Assembly: GCF_025860055.1 (NCBI RefSeq)
Contig: NC_068297.1
Span: 18,362,620 to 18,426,619 of the forward strand
Length of the DNA stretch: 64,000 nucleotides
Direction of reading: 5' to 3'
Origin: Xyrauchen texanus
Lineage: Eukaryota > Chordata > Actinopteri > Cypriniformes > Catostomidae
The notes below the pieces were generated by a model. The model was not told the DNA's origin and ran no database searches. It saw only the letters and a list, made by a program, of their open reading frames with translations. A program made the position numbers and the translations under genes. Positions 1-11,499 of this stretch are shown piece after piece (position 1 is the first letter of the stretch; each line of letters starts with the position of its first letter).

Positions 1-141
1 TATATCTTTAGTGGAGGGAGACATTCAAACCAATCACACTAATACCACAGACATTTCATTCAAGGGTCAATTTACCAACTGCTAATCCTGTTCATTCAAT
101 CATAGAATAAGTTACAAATAAACACACATACACACCTACAC

Positions 142-262
142 ATTGTCAGCAGTTGTATCTTGAAACAACTTTTTTTTAAACAACTGGAAAATTAAGGACG
201 AGTTTTTGAGAAGCATGACAGAGCACAAAAAAAAGTTGTTTCAAGATACAACTGCTGACAAT
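142..262. repeat. Perfect 36-bp inverted repeat (hairpin), 49-nt loop
   Basis: Bases 142-177 are the exact reverse complement of 227-262. Each arm contains the core CAGTTGTATCTTG or its complement plus a run of eight T or A. The pair would form a 36-bp stem with a 49-nt loop. The match becomes imperfect just outside the arms. It could be a small fold-back transposon or a local inversion duplication; no ORF is associated. Confidence 0.85.
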
Positions 263-1641
263 ATGACAACCAGATGCTATAATTCACAGTTGAGTGTGAT
301 AGGTTTTTTTGTTTTCTTTTTTAATCTTTAGCATTCCACAGGTGGGCTGTGACAGACCAACTCCACAAACTGGTTTAGAAGTCAAGTTTGATCTCCAACA
401 GTTCCTTTAGATGCTGATAGTTTATGAACTCAAGATTACCAAATTCAATACCAGAAGTTAATCTGGATATTAATGCCTGTTGCAAAATGCAAACTTATGT
501 GTTTTTCCCAATAGCCCATTTCATCCCTATTAGAGAATTGCAGGAAGATCTACTAGAGTGAATGGAACAGGCAGCAACACAGCTGTTGCTCACATATCAT
601 GTCCCTCTGTAAAGTAATTGCAGGCATTTTCAATTCATGTTTATACATCAGCTTTTTAAATCTGCATGGAAATTAGCCGTGACAGAAGCTTGTAGCATGT
701 TATGAATATTTTATAGAGTAACCTTCTTAAAAATGTTATAAAATGTGGTAACTTAAGAAATATATATCCAATATATATTTAACAGACATTGAGCATGTGC
801 TAAGAGCTGCCTACCCATCTTGTGTGTCTTTAAAATGCTTGCATTGTTCTGACCTAAACGACATCTACACCTGTCACTGACATCTGGAACTGCTGAGCAG
901 GTGGTTGGGTTTCCTTTACTCATTCATTTTCTTCTGCTCTTTTTTTGGCTTTTTTAAACTTATCTGTCTTACACACAACTACCCCCCTTTACTTTTATGT
1001 ATTTATGTAAGAGTCAAGACCACAAAGGGATATTTCACCCCAAAATTCTGTTATAATTTACACAACCTTATGCTATTGCAAACCTTTTGCATTTTTGTGG
1101 TTTGGTTTCTCAAAACAGCATCTCGTATGTGTAAGAGATTGTGGTCGGTTCTGCCCATTTCCGGTGTAAGTGGGAAATGAGAAGTGAGAAATGCTGGCTC
1201 AGATCGTATGGAGTTGAAGCTGAATCATTCACTTCTAAGCACTGGTCTGAGAGCAGCTTTACCTTCTAAAATTCTAACTCTGATCACTATTAAGATTGTT
1301 TGCTTTCTGAGCACCATATCTATATCAGAACTGGTGAAACCTCTCCAGGCCAAGGAGTTTCCTAAAGATATGTAAATCCATTGTCTAAGCTACAATCATA
1401 AACCACAGCACAATTGGGTGAAAGGTATGTGTGTATGTTTGCGTTTGTGTGTAGGCACTAGAGAAAACAGGGCTCCAGACTAAAAAAACGACTAAGGAGC
1501 CATTGGCTCCTAAACTGAAACATTTAGGAGCTAAATGGCTGTTTTAGTTGCCACATCACAGAATTTCACAATTTAGATTGCTCTTGTTCAAAAACAAGAT
1601 AGAAAGCCAAAGAAAAGACAGCTGATAACTCATTAATCTGG

Positions 1642-1646
<5 letters not shown>

Positions 1647-1706
<60 letters not shown>
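1647..1706. repeat. (TA)n microsatellite
   Basis: About 30 uninterrupted TA dinucleotides. ORFs predicted across it are low-complexity artefacts. Confidence 0.95.
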
Positions 1707-1707
<1 letters not shown>

Positions 1708-2011
1708 TGTACAGTTGAGTACACACAATTTCATTCCCCTTTGTCTCATAAGTTTTCACACCCCTGTCTGAATTTATACAAATATAAAATATATTTTTTT
1801 GTTTAGTACTGCCCTTCAGAATCTACATAACAGGTATTTACATTAAGTTTTAATATGCATATTTTAGTGTGTTGCCTTTTTAAGCATCAGTGAATGTTTG
1901 CACCTTGTGTAATAGTTTTGTATGAGTTCCTCAATGGTCCTAAGTATCAAAAGCTGGATCTCACATCGCCCATCTGGTCTGATCCCACAGATAGGGCTGC
2001 AACTAACGATT

Positions 2012-2111
2012 ATGGATGGGGGAGGGTATTTATATGGGCTAGCCGGGGGTATGCCAAGCGATGATCCTCAGATTTGACAGGAAAATACAGATTTATAAAA
2101 ACATAAAGTAT
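2012..2111 (+). repeat. Left arm of perfect 100-bp inverted repeat
   Basis: This 100-bp block is the exact reverse complement of 5127-5226. It starts ATGGATGGGG and ends CATAAAGTAT. Immediately inside it, 2101-2152 holds three alternating copies of ACATAAAGTATG that form a short palindrome. The arm begins right after a fragment resembling a hAT terminal sequence near 1992-2010. It may be one terminus of a 3.2-kb element with its partner, or one of two independent copies of a small repeat. Confidence 0.85.
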
Positions 2112-4413
2112 GTTTTTATAAAACATACTTTATGTTTTTAACATAAAGTATGGGGGGTCAGCTTTTAAAAATACCTCTAAATGACATTCACTGAATTAAT
2201 CACTGAAATGTTTTCCATTTAAACATTTCTAAAAACCCTTAATAAAATACACATTTAATTGAGAAGCAGCATATATGATATTTCGACTTGCTTTAAGCGA
2301 ATGTATCTTAAATATACAGTAAGTGTTTTTAACATAAGTGTATTTTTCACTTGGTTATACTTCTGCTAGTGCAGTTAACACTGCTCTGTTCATCTGGTAC
2401 ATGTTTCATGTTTCCGGAGATGTTCCAGTGTTTCAATTCACTTCCTCTGCAGGCTCGTTCTTTAAAGCGTATTATATGTCAAGTCAACCCTCCCCCTTTG
2501 TCTTCTGCTCTGAGTGTCCTTTCCCTGAATTTCTCACTAACTGGTTCTCTCGATGGCCATTACGCCCCTGATCGGCCCAAAAGTGGGTTGGCCCACCGGG
2601 AAATGCCCGGTATGCCAGATTACCAGTCCAGCCCTGCTTCTGATTAATCATAATATTAGATATTTTTAAACAATTATATTCTGCCTGAAAAAGTTTTCTG
2701 TATGCCTACACATAGATACAAGTGACAGGAATTACCTACAAACTCCTGTGCCACTCCCAAATGTAAAACACATACACACTCTCTCTTCCCACAGTGCAAA
2801 GTGAGAAAGGTCATTCTGCATCAATGACATAGTCTGAAGTGTAAAAGTGAAAGAGAGGCACAGGCAAAAAGAAGAAAGGGGGAAGTCCAGATGAAAAGGA
2901 AGAGCGTGGAGGACACTTTTGAAATGCAAAACTTGCCCAGACAGGGCTAAGCGGAGTGATCTGTATTACACAGAACTCAACAGCTATGGCTGTTTTACCC
3001 TGAAACCCCTCACCCACCTCGCTGATACAACACCTGGTTACTGGAGGCCCCGGAGGGAAAGATGGATAAAGGAGGAGGAAAGGATTGTCACCAGGGTCTT
3101 CAGAAACAAAGCCAATTCACTTGTACTTCAACGTAGTGATCACAGACCAGTGGCTGATCACTTGATCTCAGACATGTGAGTTTGGAGTGAACCAGAGACC
3201 AAGTGGTCTCTCTGACCTTTTCTAGTCTCAAGATTTCTTTATTTCCCTTCTCTGGAGCTTGCAGAAACCACATTTCATTAACAGCAATTACTGCTGCGTT
3301 CTATATTGTTGTGCATTTTCTAAACAATACATTAACATAACCTATGATAAGAGAAATATAATCTGGGAGACTTAATAAAGTCTGAAATATCCTGAACTCT
3401 CTCAGACTTTATTAATAAAGGATATGAAACCCATAAATCAAAAGGCTGGTTTTACTACAGGACATGATTTGTGTGAAAACAGAGAACACTGACATACATA
3501 TCTACATATAAGAATGTTAGTTACTGTTAATGACCCTGAACTAGTATAAATTAATCAGTTTAAGGCATTAACTGATTTATATTTGCTACTTACACAAGGC
3601 GAGTTAATTTTAGAAAAGTTAACCTTAGGGGAACTGTGTTTCTGCAGAATCCAAAAAAAGTATTTATAAGTTTATGAAGATATCTGAACAGAGGTTCAAA
3701 TGTTTGATAGCAGAAGAGAGAGCTTCAGGTTTGGCTGTCCTGTCAAACTGAACGGGGGAAAGTATCATTCAAGGGAGGAGGAAAAAGAGTGAAACTCTCA
3801 CAGCAGGAGATATGACTGTAGCAAACCGCTGTGATTAAAAAAAAAACAACTGAAGGGAAAATAGGGGCTGTTCATGTCATGTGCAGATTCACTAGGTACA
3901 CAGCTAACAATTAAGCATGATGTATTTTAATAATACAGCCTACATGGGGAAATTAAGGATGTTTGGAATCATGGAAAAAGTTAGTAACAAGACCAGCATT
4001 CTGCCCTAATCTGACCACAAGATTTCATAATTGAGAAACCATTTTGAGTTGATCAGGTATCATATCCAACCCAGAGAAGCTTCTTAAGATTTATCTCTAG
4101 AGTTATTAAAGCATGTGCATCAAATCCTCCATGCAGACGCTTGGCCTGTTATCTGCGCTGCCCCATATTCTTCAGTGTGAGCCTGTAATTATTTCTTTGT
4201 TTATCAGCTGGAAGCAGTAAGCAGCACACCGTGAAGTTTCTTTCAAATGTTCACTTGGACGGTTCCTGGAGCAGAGAGTGTTACCATGACCTTTCCAACA
4301 GGTTACGCTTGTGAGACAAGTGTACCATGAAGAAAGTGACATCATAATGACAACTACAGCTGCATCATCTAAAAGCATTCTCTGTAATGTGGCAGGCTTT
4401 TAACAGGTGGTTT

Positions 4414-5056
4414 TTAAAGGACTGTTCCGTGTTCAATACAAATTAAGCTCAATCTACTGCATTTGTGGCATAATATTGATTAATACAAAAATGCTTTGAA
4501 ACGTCCCTCCATTCTTTAAAAAAAAGAAGCAAAACTCTTGGTTCCAGTGAGGCACTTACAATGGAAGTGAATGGGGGCCAATTTTTTTTACATTAAAATA
4601 CTCACTGTTTCAAAAGTATAGCCTCAAGACGTAAACAATATGCATGAAAACATGATTTTAGTGTGATAAAATCACATACTAACCTTTTCTGTGTAAAGTT
4701 ATAGCCAATTTTACAACTTCATTAAAATGACAACGTAATGTCAGCAAACCCTAAAACAATACAATGACTGTAAAAATTACAATTTAAACAACTTTACAGC
4801 TCTAACATTTTACAAGTTTTAACAGAAGTAATGAAAGTGCATTTATAAAATTATAATCCTCACATTTCTTTGTTTAAACCCTCAATAAATTGACCACATT
4901 CACTTCCATTGTAAGTGTCTCGCTGTCTCCTCGATTTTTGCTTCTTTTAAAGAAAAGAAGGGATGAGTCGAAATAAATTTTTGTGGCAATCATCAATATG
5001 CCACAAATGCTGTCGATTGAGCTTAACGTTTATTAGACCCAGGACATTCCTTGTAG
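4414..5056. mobile_element. Palindromic MITE (about 640 bp)
   Basis: The left half contains AAGCTCAAT, then a GCATTTGTGGCATA-like stretch and later CTTACAATGGAAGTGAATGG. The right half repeats these as reverse complements: CACTTCCATTGTAAG, TGCCACAAATGC, ATTGAGCTTAA. The two halves therefore mirror each other around about 4735. No transposase ORF is present, so it is non-autonomous. Another copy of the same family, split in two, lies at 53705-53792 and 61518-61925. The family name was not determined. Confidence 0.7.
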
Positions 5057-5126
5057 GAGGCAAACTCATTCATGTTTAACTAAATAAAGCGGGGCACGTA
5101 GGTAAGTCTTGGCTCCAAATATCGGA

Positions 5127-5226
5127 ATACTTTATGTTTTTATAAATCTGTATTTTCCTGTCAAATCTGAGGATCATCGCTTGGCATACCCCCGGCTAGC
5201 CCATATAAATACCCTCCCCCATCCAT
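5127..5226 (-). repeat. Right arm of perfect 100-bp inverted repeat
   Basis: Exact reverse complement of 2012-2111; all 100 bases match. The first bases outside the arms differ (T before 2012, and C after 5226 where A would be expected), so the repeat boundary is sharp. No target-site duplication is visible outside the pair. Confidence 0.85.
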
Positions 5227-5560
5227 CAGCCTCTACCACAACCCCGCTGAAATAACCCTAAAGGTCCTGTCTGTCCAAAATGACTGAAATATACATGCAG
5301 TGCTGTGGTCATGCTCTCCAATTACTGGCCTGTTTTATTCATTTAGCAGGAACTGGTTATAAAGAGTACAACATAGTTGGCACAAAAACCTCCTGGTGGG
5401 GCCACAAACGACGCTTTTACGTTCAAAAATGGATTTTACAGTGTGACTGTTGCTGTGGGTTAGTAAATGATATATTATTGTATTAGTACTTGAAATAGCA
5501 AGCATGTATATTCATGATGTTGCAGTGAGAGCTTGTGCATGAGTGGTGGTGGAAAGAGGC
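5227..5560. other. No gene recognised
   Basis: AT-rich sequence between the 100-bp inverted repeat and the e2f2 exon-1 donor. A 68-codon plus-strand ORF here has no recognisable similarity. Nothing else supported. Confidence 0.5.
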
Positions 5561-5564
5561 TTAC

Positions 5565-5752
5565 CGGCAGCCGGCCGGTGGGGTTCGCACAGGCTTAGCT
5601 TCGGGCCCGTGAGGGGTCGCGTACAGGCAGTTGGCTCTCTGCTCCGCAGCTGTCGTGTTGCCGATTTGAGTGAAGTATCCAGCCGGTATCGAATTCATCG
5701 GCGGGCTCGCAAGTCCAGTGTTGAAAAAATCTGTCCTCATCCCGGAGAACAT
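5565..5752 (-). CDS. e2f2: E2F transcription factor 2, first coding exon (partial gene)
   Basis: E2F2 is a nuclear transcription factor that binds TTTSSCGC sites with a DP partner and drives S-phase genes until held by retinoblastoma protein. On the minus strand the exon reads MFSGMRTDFF..., then CLYATPHGPEAKPVRTPPAG. The end closely matches the human E2F2 N-terminal motif CLDATPHGPEGQVVR...PAGR, which precedes the KRKLDL segment. The exon stops at CTGCCG followed by GTAAGC, a good splice donor, leaving two bases of a codon (62 codons plus 2 nt), at the place where human exon 1 is expected to end. The start at 5752 has A at -3; an in-frame ATG at 5740 and a longer one at 5830 are alternatives. 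The DNA-binding, dimerisation and RB-binding exons are not in the window. id3 lies upstream on the same strand, as in human. Confidence 0.8.
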
Positions 5753-6350
5753 TGTTTTCTGCTGGCAAGAGAGTCCAACGACTGCACCTCTTCCTGAAGC
5801 AGGAGAAATCCCTCTGGGTATCCGAATCATTTTTCACGCGAAATGAAAGAAAACCCGCGAAAATTATGCAGTGTGTTATATTTAACAAAATAGGCTATAT
5901 TAAAAATTACAACAGACAATTTGCTCTTAAGTATAATAAATACTGTCAAATACTGAAGATAAATAATGCGTTCAAAATAACAAAAACCGAAATATTACTG
6001 CTTCGGTACCAGTTCTCTCTCCTTTGTTGTAGTTGCACGAGAGTAACTTGCACATAAAATAACTTAAAATTAAACATATATAAAAATGTCCAGCTTTCTT
6101 AAGCTTTATATATCCACGTTTCAAAAAACAAATAAAGCTAAGAAATAATGTTCTTCTTTTTGTTTTTGCGCAAAGCCGGTGATGGTGAGAAATGTGTCTA
6201 TCAATCTATCTATTTGTCTGTCTGTCTGTAATCTCTCTCCGGCAGAAGAGCTTTTCTTTTACATTAGCTCTACAGAGGAGGGCTATTTTAGCGCCAAATT
6301 ACGTCGCGCGAAATTTGGATCTCCCGCGGTTTGAAGTGCTCTGTGATTGG
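5753..6350 (-). promoter_or_regulatory. e2f2: e2f2 promoter and 5' UTR region with E2F sites
   Basis: Upstream of the e2f2 exon on the minus strand are several E2F-type sequences: TTTGGCGCTAAA (6287-6298), TTTCGCGC (6306-6313), a TTTCGCGT-like site (5836-5843) and TTTTCGCGGG (5854-5863). A reversed CCAAT box lies at 6345-6350. The CpG content is high compared with the surrounding DNA. Mammalian E2F1-3 promoters are known to carry E2F sites and to autoregulate, so the same is inferred here. The transcription start was not fixed; the 6250-6300 area is likely. Confidence 0.6.
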
Positions 6351-7190
6351 CTGACGGCACGCCGGGGCTAGTTCGATTCTGAATATATTTACATGCCGTT
6401 GGTGCCTACCTCTTAAAGCGACAGCGCGGATCCTTTTGGGAACAAGGGCGTTCATACGCAATAACAGCGTTATCAAACATAACATAGTTATATTTAAATT
6501 TAGTTTTACAACTGAATTTTCATATCCGTTAATCGCTTAAAATACCAATTTGTTCTATGACTAAATGCCCATGATCGCTACAGTTGAATTCTGTAAACAA
6601 CAACAAATATAGAGAAACAAACATCGAAGCATGAACACACATTAAAAACAAATAAAACACAAAAATATAATCTTAAAAGAATACCTATATTGTGTTTCTA
6701 TGGTTTCTAGATGTGTCACTGTCACACACAGATCTTGAATGTCAACGATTTTCAACAGCAAAATGGGAAAATTGTTGAGACTGGTGTAGCCTGACTCAGT
6801 GAAAAGAGAATTTGAAGGAGAAAACAAGCATTCTGAACTCATAAACAGACCCACAAAAAGGAACAGAACACAACAGAGCCTTGTGCTTGAAAGGGATCTT
6901 ATCATCTGGCACAAAGACTAAACCCCCGCCATGCTTCAGATGATTATTGAGACTCTCCCACCCAGCCATTTGCCCAGTGATTCACTGATGGTTTTGCAGT
7001 CCTTCCTCCCAAATATAATAGTAGTAGTGAAGCAATCATCCCCAGCTTTTTAAACAAGTACAAATTGATGACATACTGAATCAGTGGATGTTCATCATTC
7101 ATGAAATGTAGAAAAACAAAACATTCAAAGGGTCCATATACTGCATAGTTTAATCTCTGTTACCATGTCCATTACCCAGACCTCTGAGTG
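6351..7190. other. No gene recognised
   Basis: AT-rich sequence between the e2f2 promoter region and a MITE fragment. A 90-codon minus-strand ORF (6642-6914) has no recognisable similarity and no coding-type base use. Confidence 0.5.
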
Positions 7191-7194
7191 TTGA

Positions 7195-7300
7195 ATTAAA
7201 AGGATGACCCAAAAATGAAAAATCTGTCATCATTTACTCACCCTTGTGTTGTTCTAGACCCATATCACTTCCAATCTTCTGTGGCATACAACAGGATATA
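7195..7300 (+). mobile_element. MITE half (AGTTCACCCAAAAATGAAAA-type family), split by a hAT insertion
   Basis: The sequence GACCCAAAAATGAAAA...CATCATTTACTCACCC is the end shared by the palindromic MITEs at 30335, 31445, 34100, 36174 and 41372. This resembles the Angel-type MITEs of teleosts from memory. It is interrupted by the hAT element at 7309-8492; the sequence after 8500 (AGTAACTGTTACTATTCACT) looks like the continuation. Confidence 0.55.
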
Positions 7301-7308
7301 TTAGACAG

Positions 7309-8492
7309 CAGTGTTGTATAACGTTTTTTTTAAAAGCAACTTGTTAGAATATTGCGTTACTCCTTTAAAAAAGAAACATAATTAATTAAAAAGTTATTGT
7401 TATGGAAAATAAAATGTTACTTTACATTTGCGTTACCTTTTTCTTACAGCCACTTTCTCTTCTGCTGTGCTATGCATTCCATACAAATAAGCCATGCATT
7501 GCATACAAGAGACATTACAGGTCATGCTAGTTACTGTACAACACTCATGTCAAAACAACATTGTAAACAAACAGATATTTAGAAAGTAGGTCTTCACTGT
7601 CACCTGATATTTAAAATACAGAATCAATAACATGAATACGCATGATTTGTTTTTCCATAAACATGGCAGCCAATATGAAAAATGAAGAATAACCACTGTC
7701 TTACCTAAAGCAGCAAAGTCCAACACTTGAACCTGCATCAAATCTGTCATCATGTGTTGACAACGAGTCATGTTTTTCAGAAGTCAGGATAACATTCAGT
7801 GGGGAATGCCAGCACAACAGGTTCAAGGAATATGTCTAATTAATAAATTAATATTTCATCTCAGTGCACACTTGTTTTGAGTTGATCCACCTTGCGTACA
7901 AACACCACAACTGTTGATACAACTTGAATATGTCATAAAAATGGTTTGGTTCATGAATCGAACTACTTGTTTATTATAAACAAATAAAAGTAGAATATTT
8001 TAAGAAACTAAGACATTTTCTCTGCATACACAAACATGTAGAATGTTGCTCGGAGCCACTGATCCAGAGTCAGCTTTTATCAGCCCATTCTCCCAATTAA
8101 GGGGAGCTGTAACGGAGCAGTTTGGTTACAGAAGTCAGTGAATTGAGCGAGTATTTCACCCTGTGTATCATGTCGTGGCCAGTGGAAGACTAGTCATATA
8201 TAGTCATATAAACATTTACTGATTTTTGTAATATAGTGTGAATTAACACATGAACAAATCTCAGTCTCTGGCTTCACACGCTATAGAAACACAATGCCAA
8301 TCATGCACTTCACCTCCTCCCTTAACTTTTACACTTTTACTCTTGATTTCTTGCAATACAGGGACAGAAGAGGTGTACAAAAGCAACAAGTTACTTTATT
8401 AAAAAGTAACTCAGATATAATTGTCTAAAATAAAAAAATATGACATTACTTTACTAAAGTGCGTTACTTTTATCATGTTACCCCCAACACTG
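7309..8492. mobile_element. Non-autonomous hAT element (1184 bp)
   Basis: The element starts CAGTGTTG and ends CAACACTG, exact inverted termini. It is flanked on both sides by the same 8-bp sequence TTAGACAG (7301-7308 and 8493-8500). An 8-bp target duplication and CAGTGTTG-like ends are hallmarks of hAT transposons. The subterminal regions are rich in GTTACTTT-type motifs in inverted orientation. ORFs inside are short and show no transposase similarity, so it must have been mobilised in trans. Confidence 0.85.
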
Positions 8493-8904
8493 TTAGACAG
8501 TAACTGTTACTATTCACTGTGACGAGGAGGAGGGTGGCCAGGCCATGAGGCTGCACAGCCAGCACTGAAACAGCTGATCAGTGGAATAGCAAGACAAAGG
8601 GGAGCCAGAGACCAGATGGAGAGAGAAAGAGTGACACATGTAGCAGCATTGTGTGTGTGTATGTGTTCATGTTTGTTTATGTTATTTTAAATTTAAACTT
8701 TAAACTTTATGTTTCCTGCTCAGCCAGTTCTTGCCTTCTTCTTGCCCATCCTTTCACTGTTACATTCACTTTCACCGATTTCCCCCAATACATTTAAAGT
8801 GAAGGTGACAGAGGTTAACATTTTGCCTAACAACTCTTTTTGTGTACCAGTAAAGATTACAGTAAACATTCAAGTAAACATTCATCAACACATTAGGTAT
8901 AATT

Positions 8905-11475
8905 AACAAGTAAATTTTTATTTGAAAAGCACCTTTCACAACACACGTCGTTTCAAAGCAGCTTTACAGAAGATCAGGCATTAACAGACGATAAAACTGT
9001 AATGTCTATAATGTCGATGAATCATCATTGTGATGATTCATAATTTAGATAAAATAAGATTGTAATCATGTTTAAAAATAAGTAATTAAATGATAATTGT
9101 ATTAATAACCCCAGTGAGCAAGCTGAAGGCGACTGTGGCAAGGAACACAAAACTCCATAAGATGTTGGTTAATGGGAGGAAATAACCTTGGGAGAAACCA
9201 GACTCACTGTGGGGGCCAATTCCCCTCTGGAAACATCATGAATATAATGTAAATATTACTTATGTATAGTTAAAGTCATGGTTTAAAATTATTAAACTAA
9301 GTAAGTGTTAAGAGTCAGTGTTTAAACATAGATTTTGTATGAAATGTAAGATTAATGACTAATGTCTTTGAAGTCCATCCTGGATTAACTGCAGAAGTTC
9401 ACATAGATGCAATTGTCATTGTTAATTGGCTGATAAAGGCTTTTGTTGGTAATTGATAGTCTATGTATTCCATTTCAAGAGTGTAGTCCAACAATAGACC
9501 GAGGTGATGCAGGCAGTGATCAGGGATGTGAAACCCAGTTCAACCTGGCCGGTAATTTTGGTGAGGTAAGGTGTGGTCCATCCTAAATCCAAGGTTCAGA
9601 CAATGGCATATGAAGTATTACATGTCTTATGGTTGGAGTTGGCATCATTTCATCCTCTGAAGTCCATCATAATAGACTGAAGTGATGTTTGGCTGGCACC
9701 GACTGCATGTAGACATCATCACTCAGAGACATGTAGCAGTGGAGTCCAACACAAAGCAGGAATGGAACTGGATCCAGCCTGTTCTGGTGACCTCAGGATT
9801 GGAGTCCCGAGGTTGAGACAGGGAAACAAATAAAATAATATTAGCGTAGATGCCATTAAATTTATTGCAGATATATAAATCATGATCAATGTTTCTGGTT
9901 CCGGCAGACTAAACTAAAGCAGCCTAATTGTGGGTTGAAGGATAAATTAGGTGTATGGCTAGCTAAATAAATTAGTCTTTAGTCTAGACTTAAACTGAGT
10001 GAGTGTGTCTGCATCTCGAACAGTGTTAGAGAAACACTCCATAGTTTAGGAGCCAAATATGAAAATGATCTACATCCTTTTGTGGATTTTGATATTCTAG
10101 GAACTATTAACAGGCCAGAATTTTGCGATCTTAATGAACGTGATGGAATATAGCGTGATAGCAGGTCACTTAAGTACTGCGGAGCTAGACCATTCAAAGC
10201 TTTGTACGCAGTTAACAGAATTTTAAAATTAATACAGAATTTAACAGGTAGCCAATGTAACGAAGATAAAATAGGGCTAATATGATCATATTTCTTGGTT
10301 CTCGTCAGCACTCTGGCTGCTGCATTTTGAATCAATTGAAGTTTATTTATTGATCTTGCTGGATATCCTCCCAGTAATGCATTACAATAATCTAGTCTTG
10401 AGGTCACGAACGCATGAATTAGTTTTTCGGCATCAGCAACAGAGAGCATGTGCCTTAATTTAGCAATATTTCTTAGGTGGAAGAATGCTGTTCTACAAAC
10501 ATTGGTAATTTGATTTTCAAAGGACAGATTGGTATCAAATATAACACCTAAGTTCTTCGCTGTTGAAGATGATGTAACAGTAAATCCATCAAGAGTCAAA
10601 TTATATTTTAGCATCTTATTTTTAGAGGTTTTTGGTCCAATAATTAGTACCTCTGTTTTGTAAGAATTGAGTAGAAGGAAATTTCTGGCCATCCAATCAT
10701 TTATTTCATTGATGCACTCTGCTAATATGGAGAATTGTGAAATCTCATCAGGTTTTGAAGAAATATAAAGCTGTGTATCGTCGGCATAATAGTGGAAACT
10801 TATTTCACGATTCCTAATAATATCTCCCAGGGGAAGCGTATACAAGGAGAAAAGCAGAAGCCCTAAAACTGATCCCTGTGGCACGCCATATTTTACTTTT
10901 GTTTGGTTTGACTTCCCTCATTTACATAGACAAAGTGGTAGTGGTCTGCTAAATATGACCTAAACAATGCTAATGCAACTCCACAAATGGCAACATAATT
11001 TTCTAGCCTATTCAAGAGAATGTCGTGATCTATCGTGTCGAATGCAGCACTAAAAGCTAAAAGCACTAGAAGTGAAATGCAGCCGCGATCAGTTGATAAG
11101 AGCAAGTAATTTGTAACTGATAAGTGCTGTCTCTGTTCTGTGATGAGGCCTAAATCCTGACTGAAATTGTTCATATATACAATTTCTCTGTAGAATTTAA
11201 CATATTTGTGAGGATACTACCTTTTCTAGTATTTTTGACATAAATGGGAGATTTTAAATCGGTCTATAATTAGCTAGTTCTCCAGGATCAAGTTGTGGCT
11301 TCTTAATAATCGGTTTGATAACAGCCATTTTAAAGTTTCATGGGACATGTCCTAAGGTTAGCGAGGAGTTAATAATATTAAGAAGAGGTTCTGAAATTAC
11401 AGGAGATACCTCTTTTAAGAGCTTAGTGATAAAAATTTGATAAACATTTTTAAATCTTGGTCAGTGGTAATATAT
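8905..11475 (-). mobile_element. 5'-truncated LINE, CR1/L2-like
   Basis: A non-LTR retrotransposon in minus orientation. The 3' UTR-like part (8905-9978) includes a GTTTCAAAGCAGCTTTACAG motif and a segment with CCTTGGGAGAAACCAGACTC, both of which I associate with fish LINE tails. The coding part follows at 9979-11470. The 5' end is missing, as is usual for incomplete reverse transcription, and stops next to a short (TA)n tract near 11475. The exact clade (L2, CR1 or a relative) was not resolved. Confidence 0.75.
9979..11470 (-). pseudogene. LINE reverse transcriptase (ORF2) remnant
   Basis: The LINE-encoded reverse transcriptase copies its RNA at a nicked chromosomal site. On the minus strand the first piece (11174-10893) carries AFSAAFDTIDHDILL, the RT region containing the first catalytic Asp. 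The second piece (10884-9979, 301 codons) carries PQGSVLG, then the catalytic YADDTQLYI, then SRLDYCNALLGG, LQLIQNAAARVLT and LSSLHWLPV, the usual order at the C-terminal end of CR1/L2 proteins. A frameshift separates the pieces just before PQGSVLG. The endonuclease domain is absent because of 5' truncation. It cannot make a functional protein. Confidence 0.85.
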
Positions 11476-11499
11476 ATATATATATATATATATACTTTG

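Larger units (their letters stand above)
1..5564 (-). other. e2f2: Presumed 3'-side part of e2f2 intron 1; no exon found
   Basis: This stretch lies downstream, on the minus strand, of the e2f2 exon-1 splice donor at 5564-5563, so it is inferred to be intron 1. I looked on the minus strand for the conserved E2F DNA-binding, dimerisation and C-terminal retinoblastoma-binding motifs and found none, so the remaining exons should lie left of the window. The contents are AT-rich: a hairpin near 142-262, a hAT-like end motif near 1470-1550 and another (TAGGGCTGCAACTAACG) near 1992-2010, a (TA)n tract, a 100-bp inverted repeat pair, possible transposon-end sequence near 2555-2640, and a MITE at 4414-5056. 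No ORF here resembles a known protein. Confidence 0.5.

Noticed and set aside
366..487. Minus-strand tail ALISRLTSGIEFGNLEFINY, ending LEIKLDF and a stop, with an acceptor-like CAG before it
   Set aside because: It looks exon-like but resembles neither the E2F2 C-terminus nor another protein I know. A 35-codon open frame in AT-rich DNA can occur by chance.
2919..3179. 86-codon ORF beginning MKCKTCPDRAKR
   Set aside because: A CxxC is present but nothing else fits a known domain; it lies in a presumed intron.
5543..6057. Plus-strand ORFs of 84 and 101 codons
   Set aside because: They are shadows of the minus-strand e2f2 exon and its 5' UTR.
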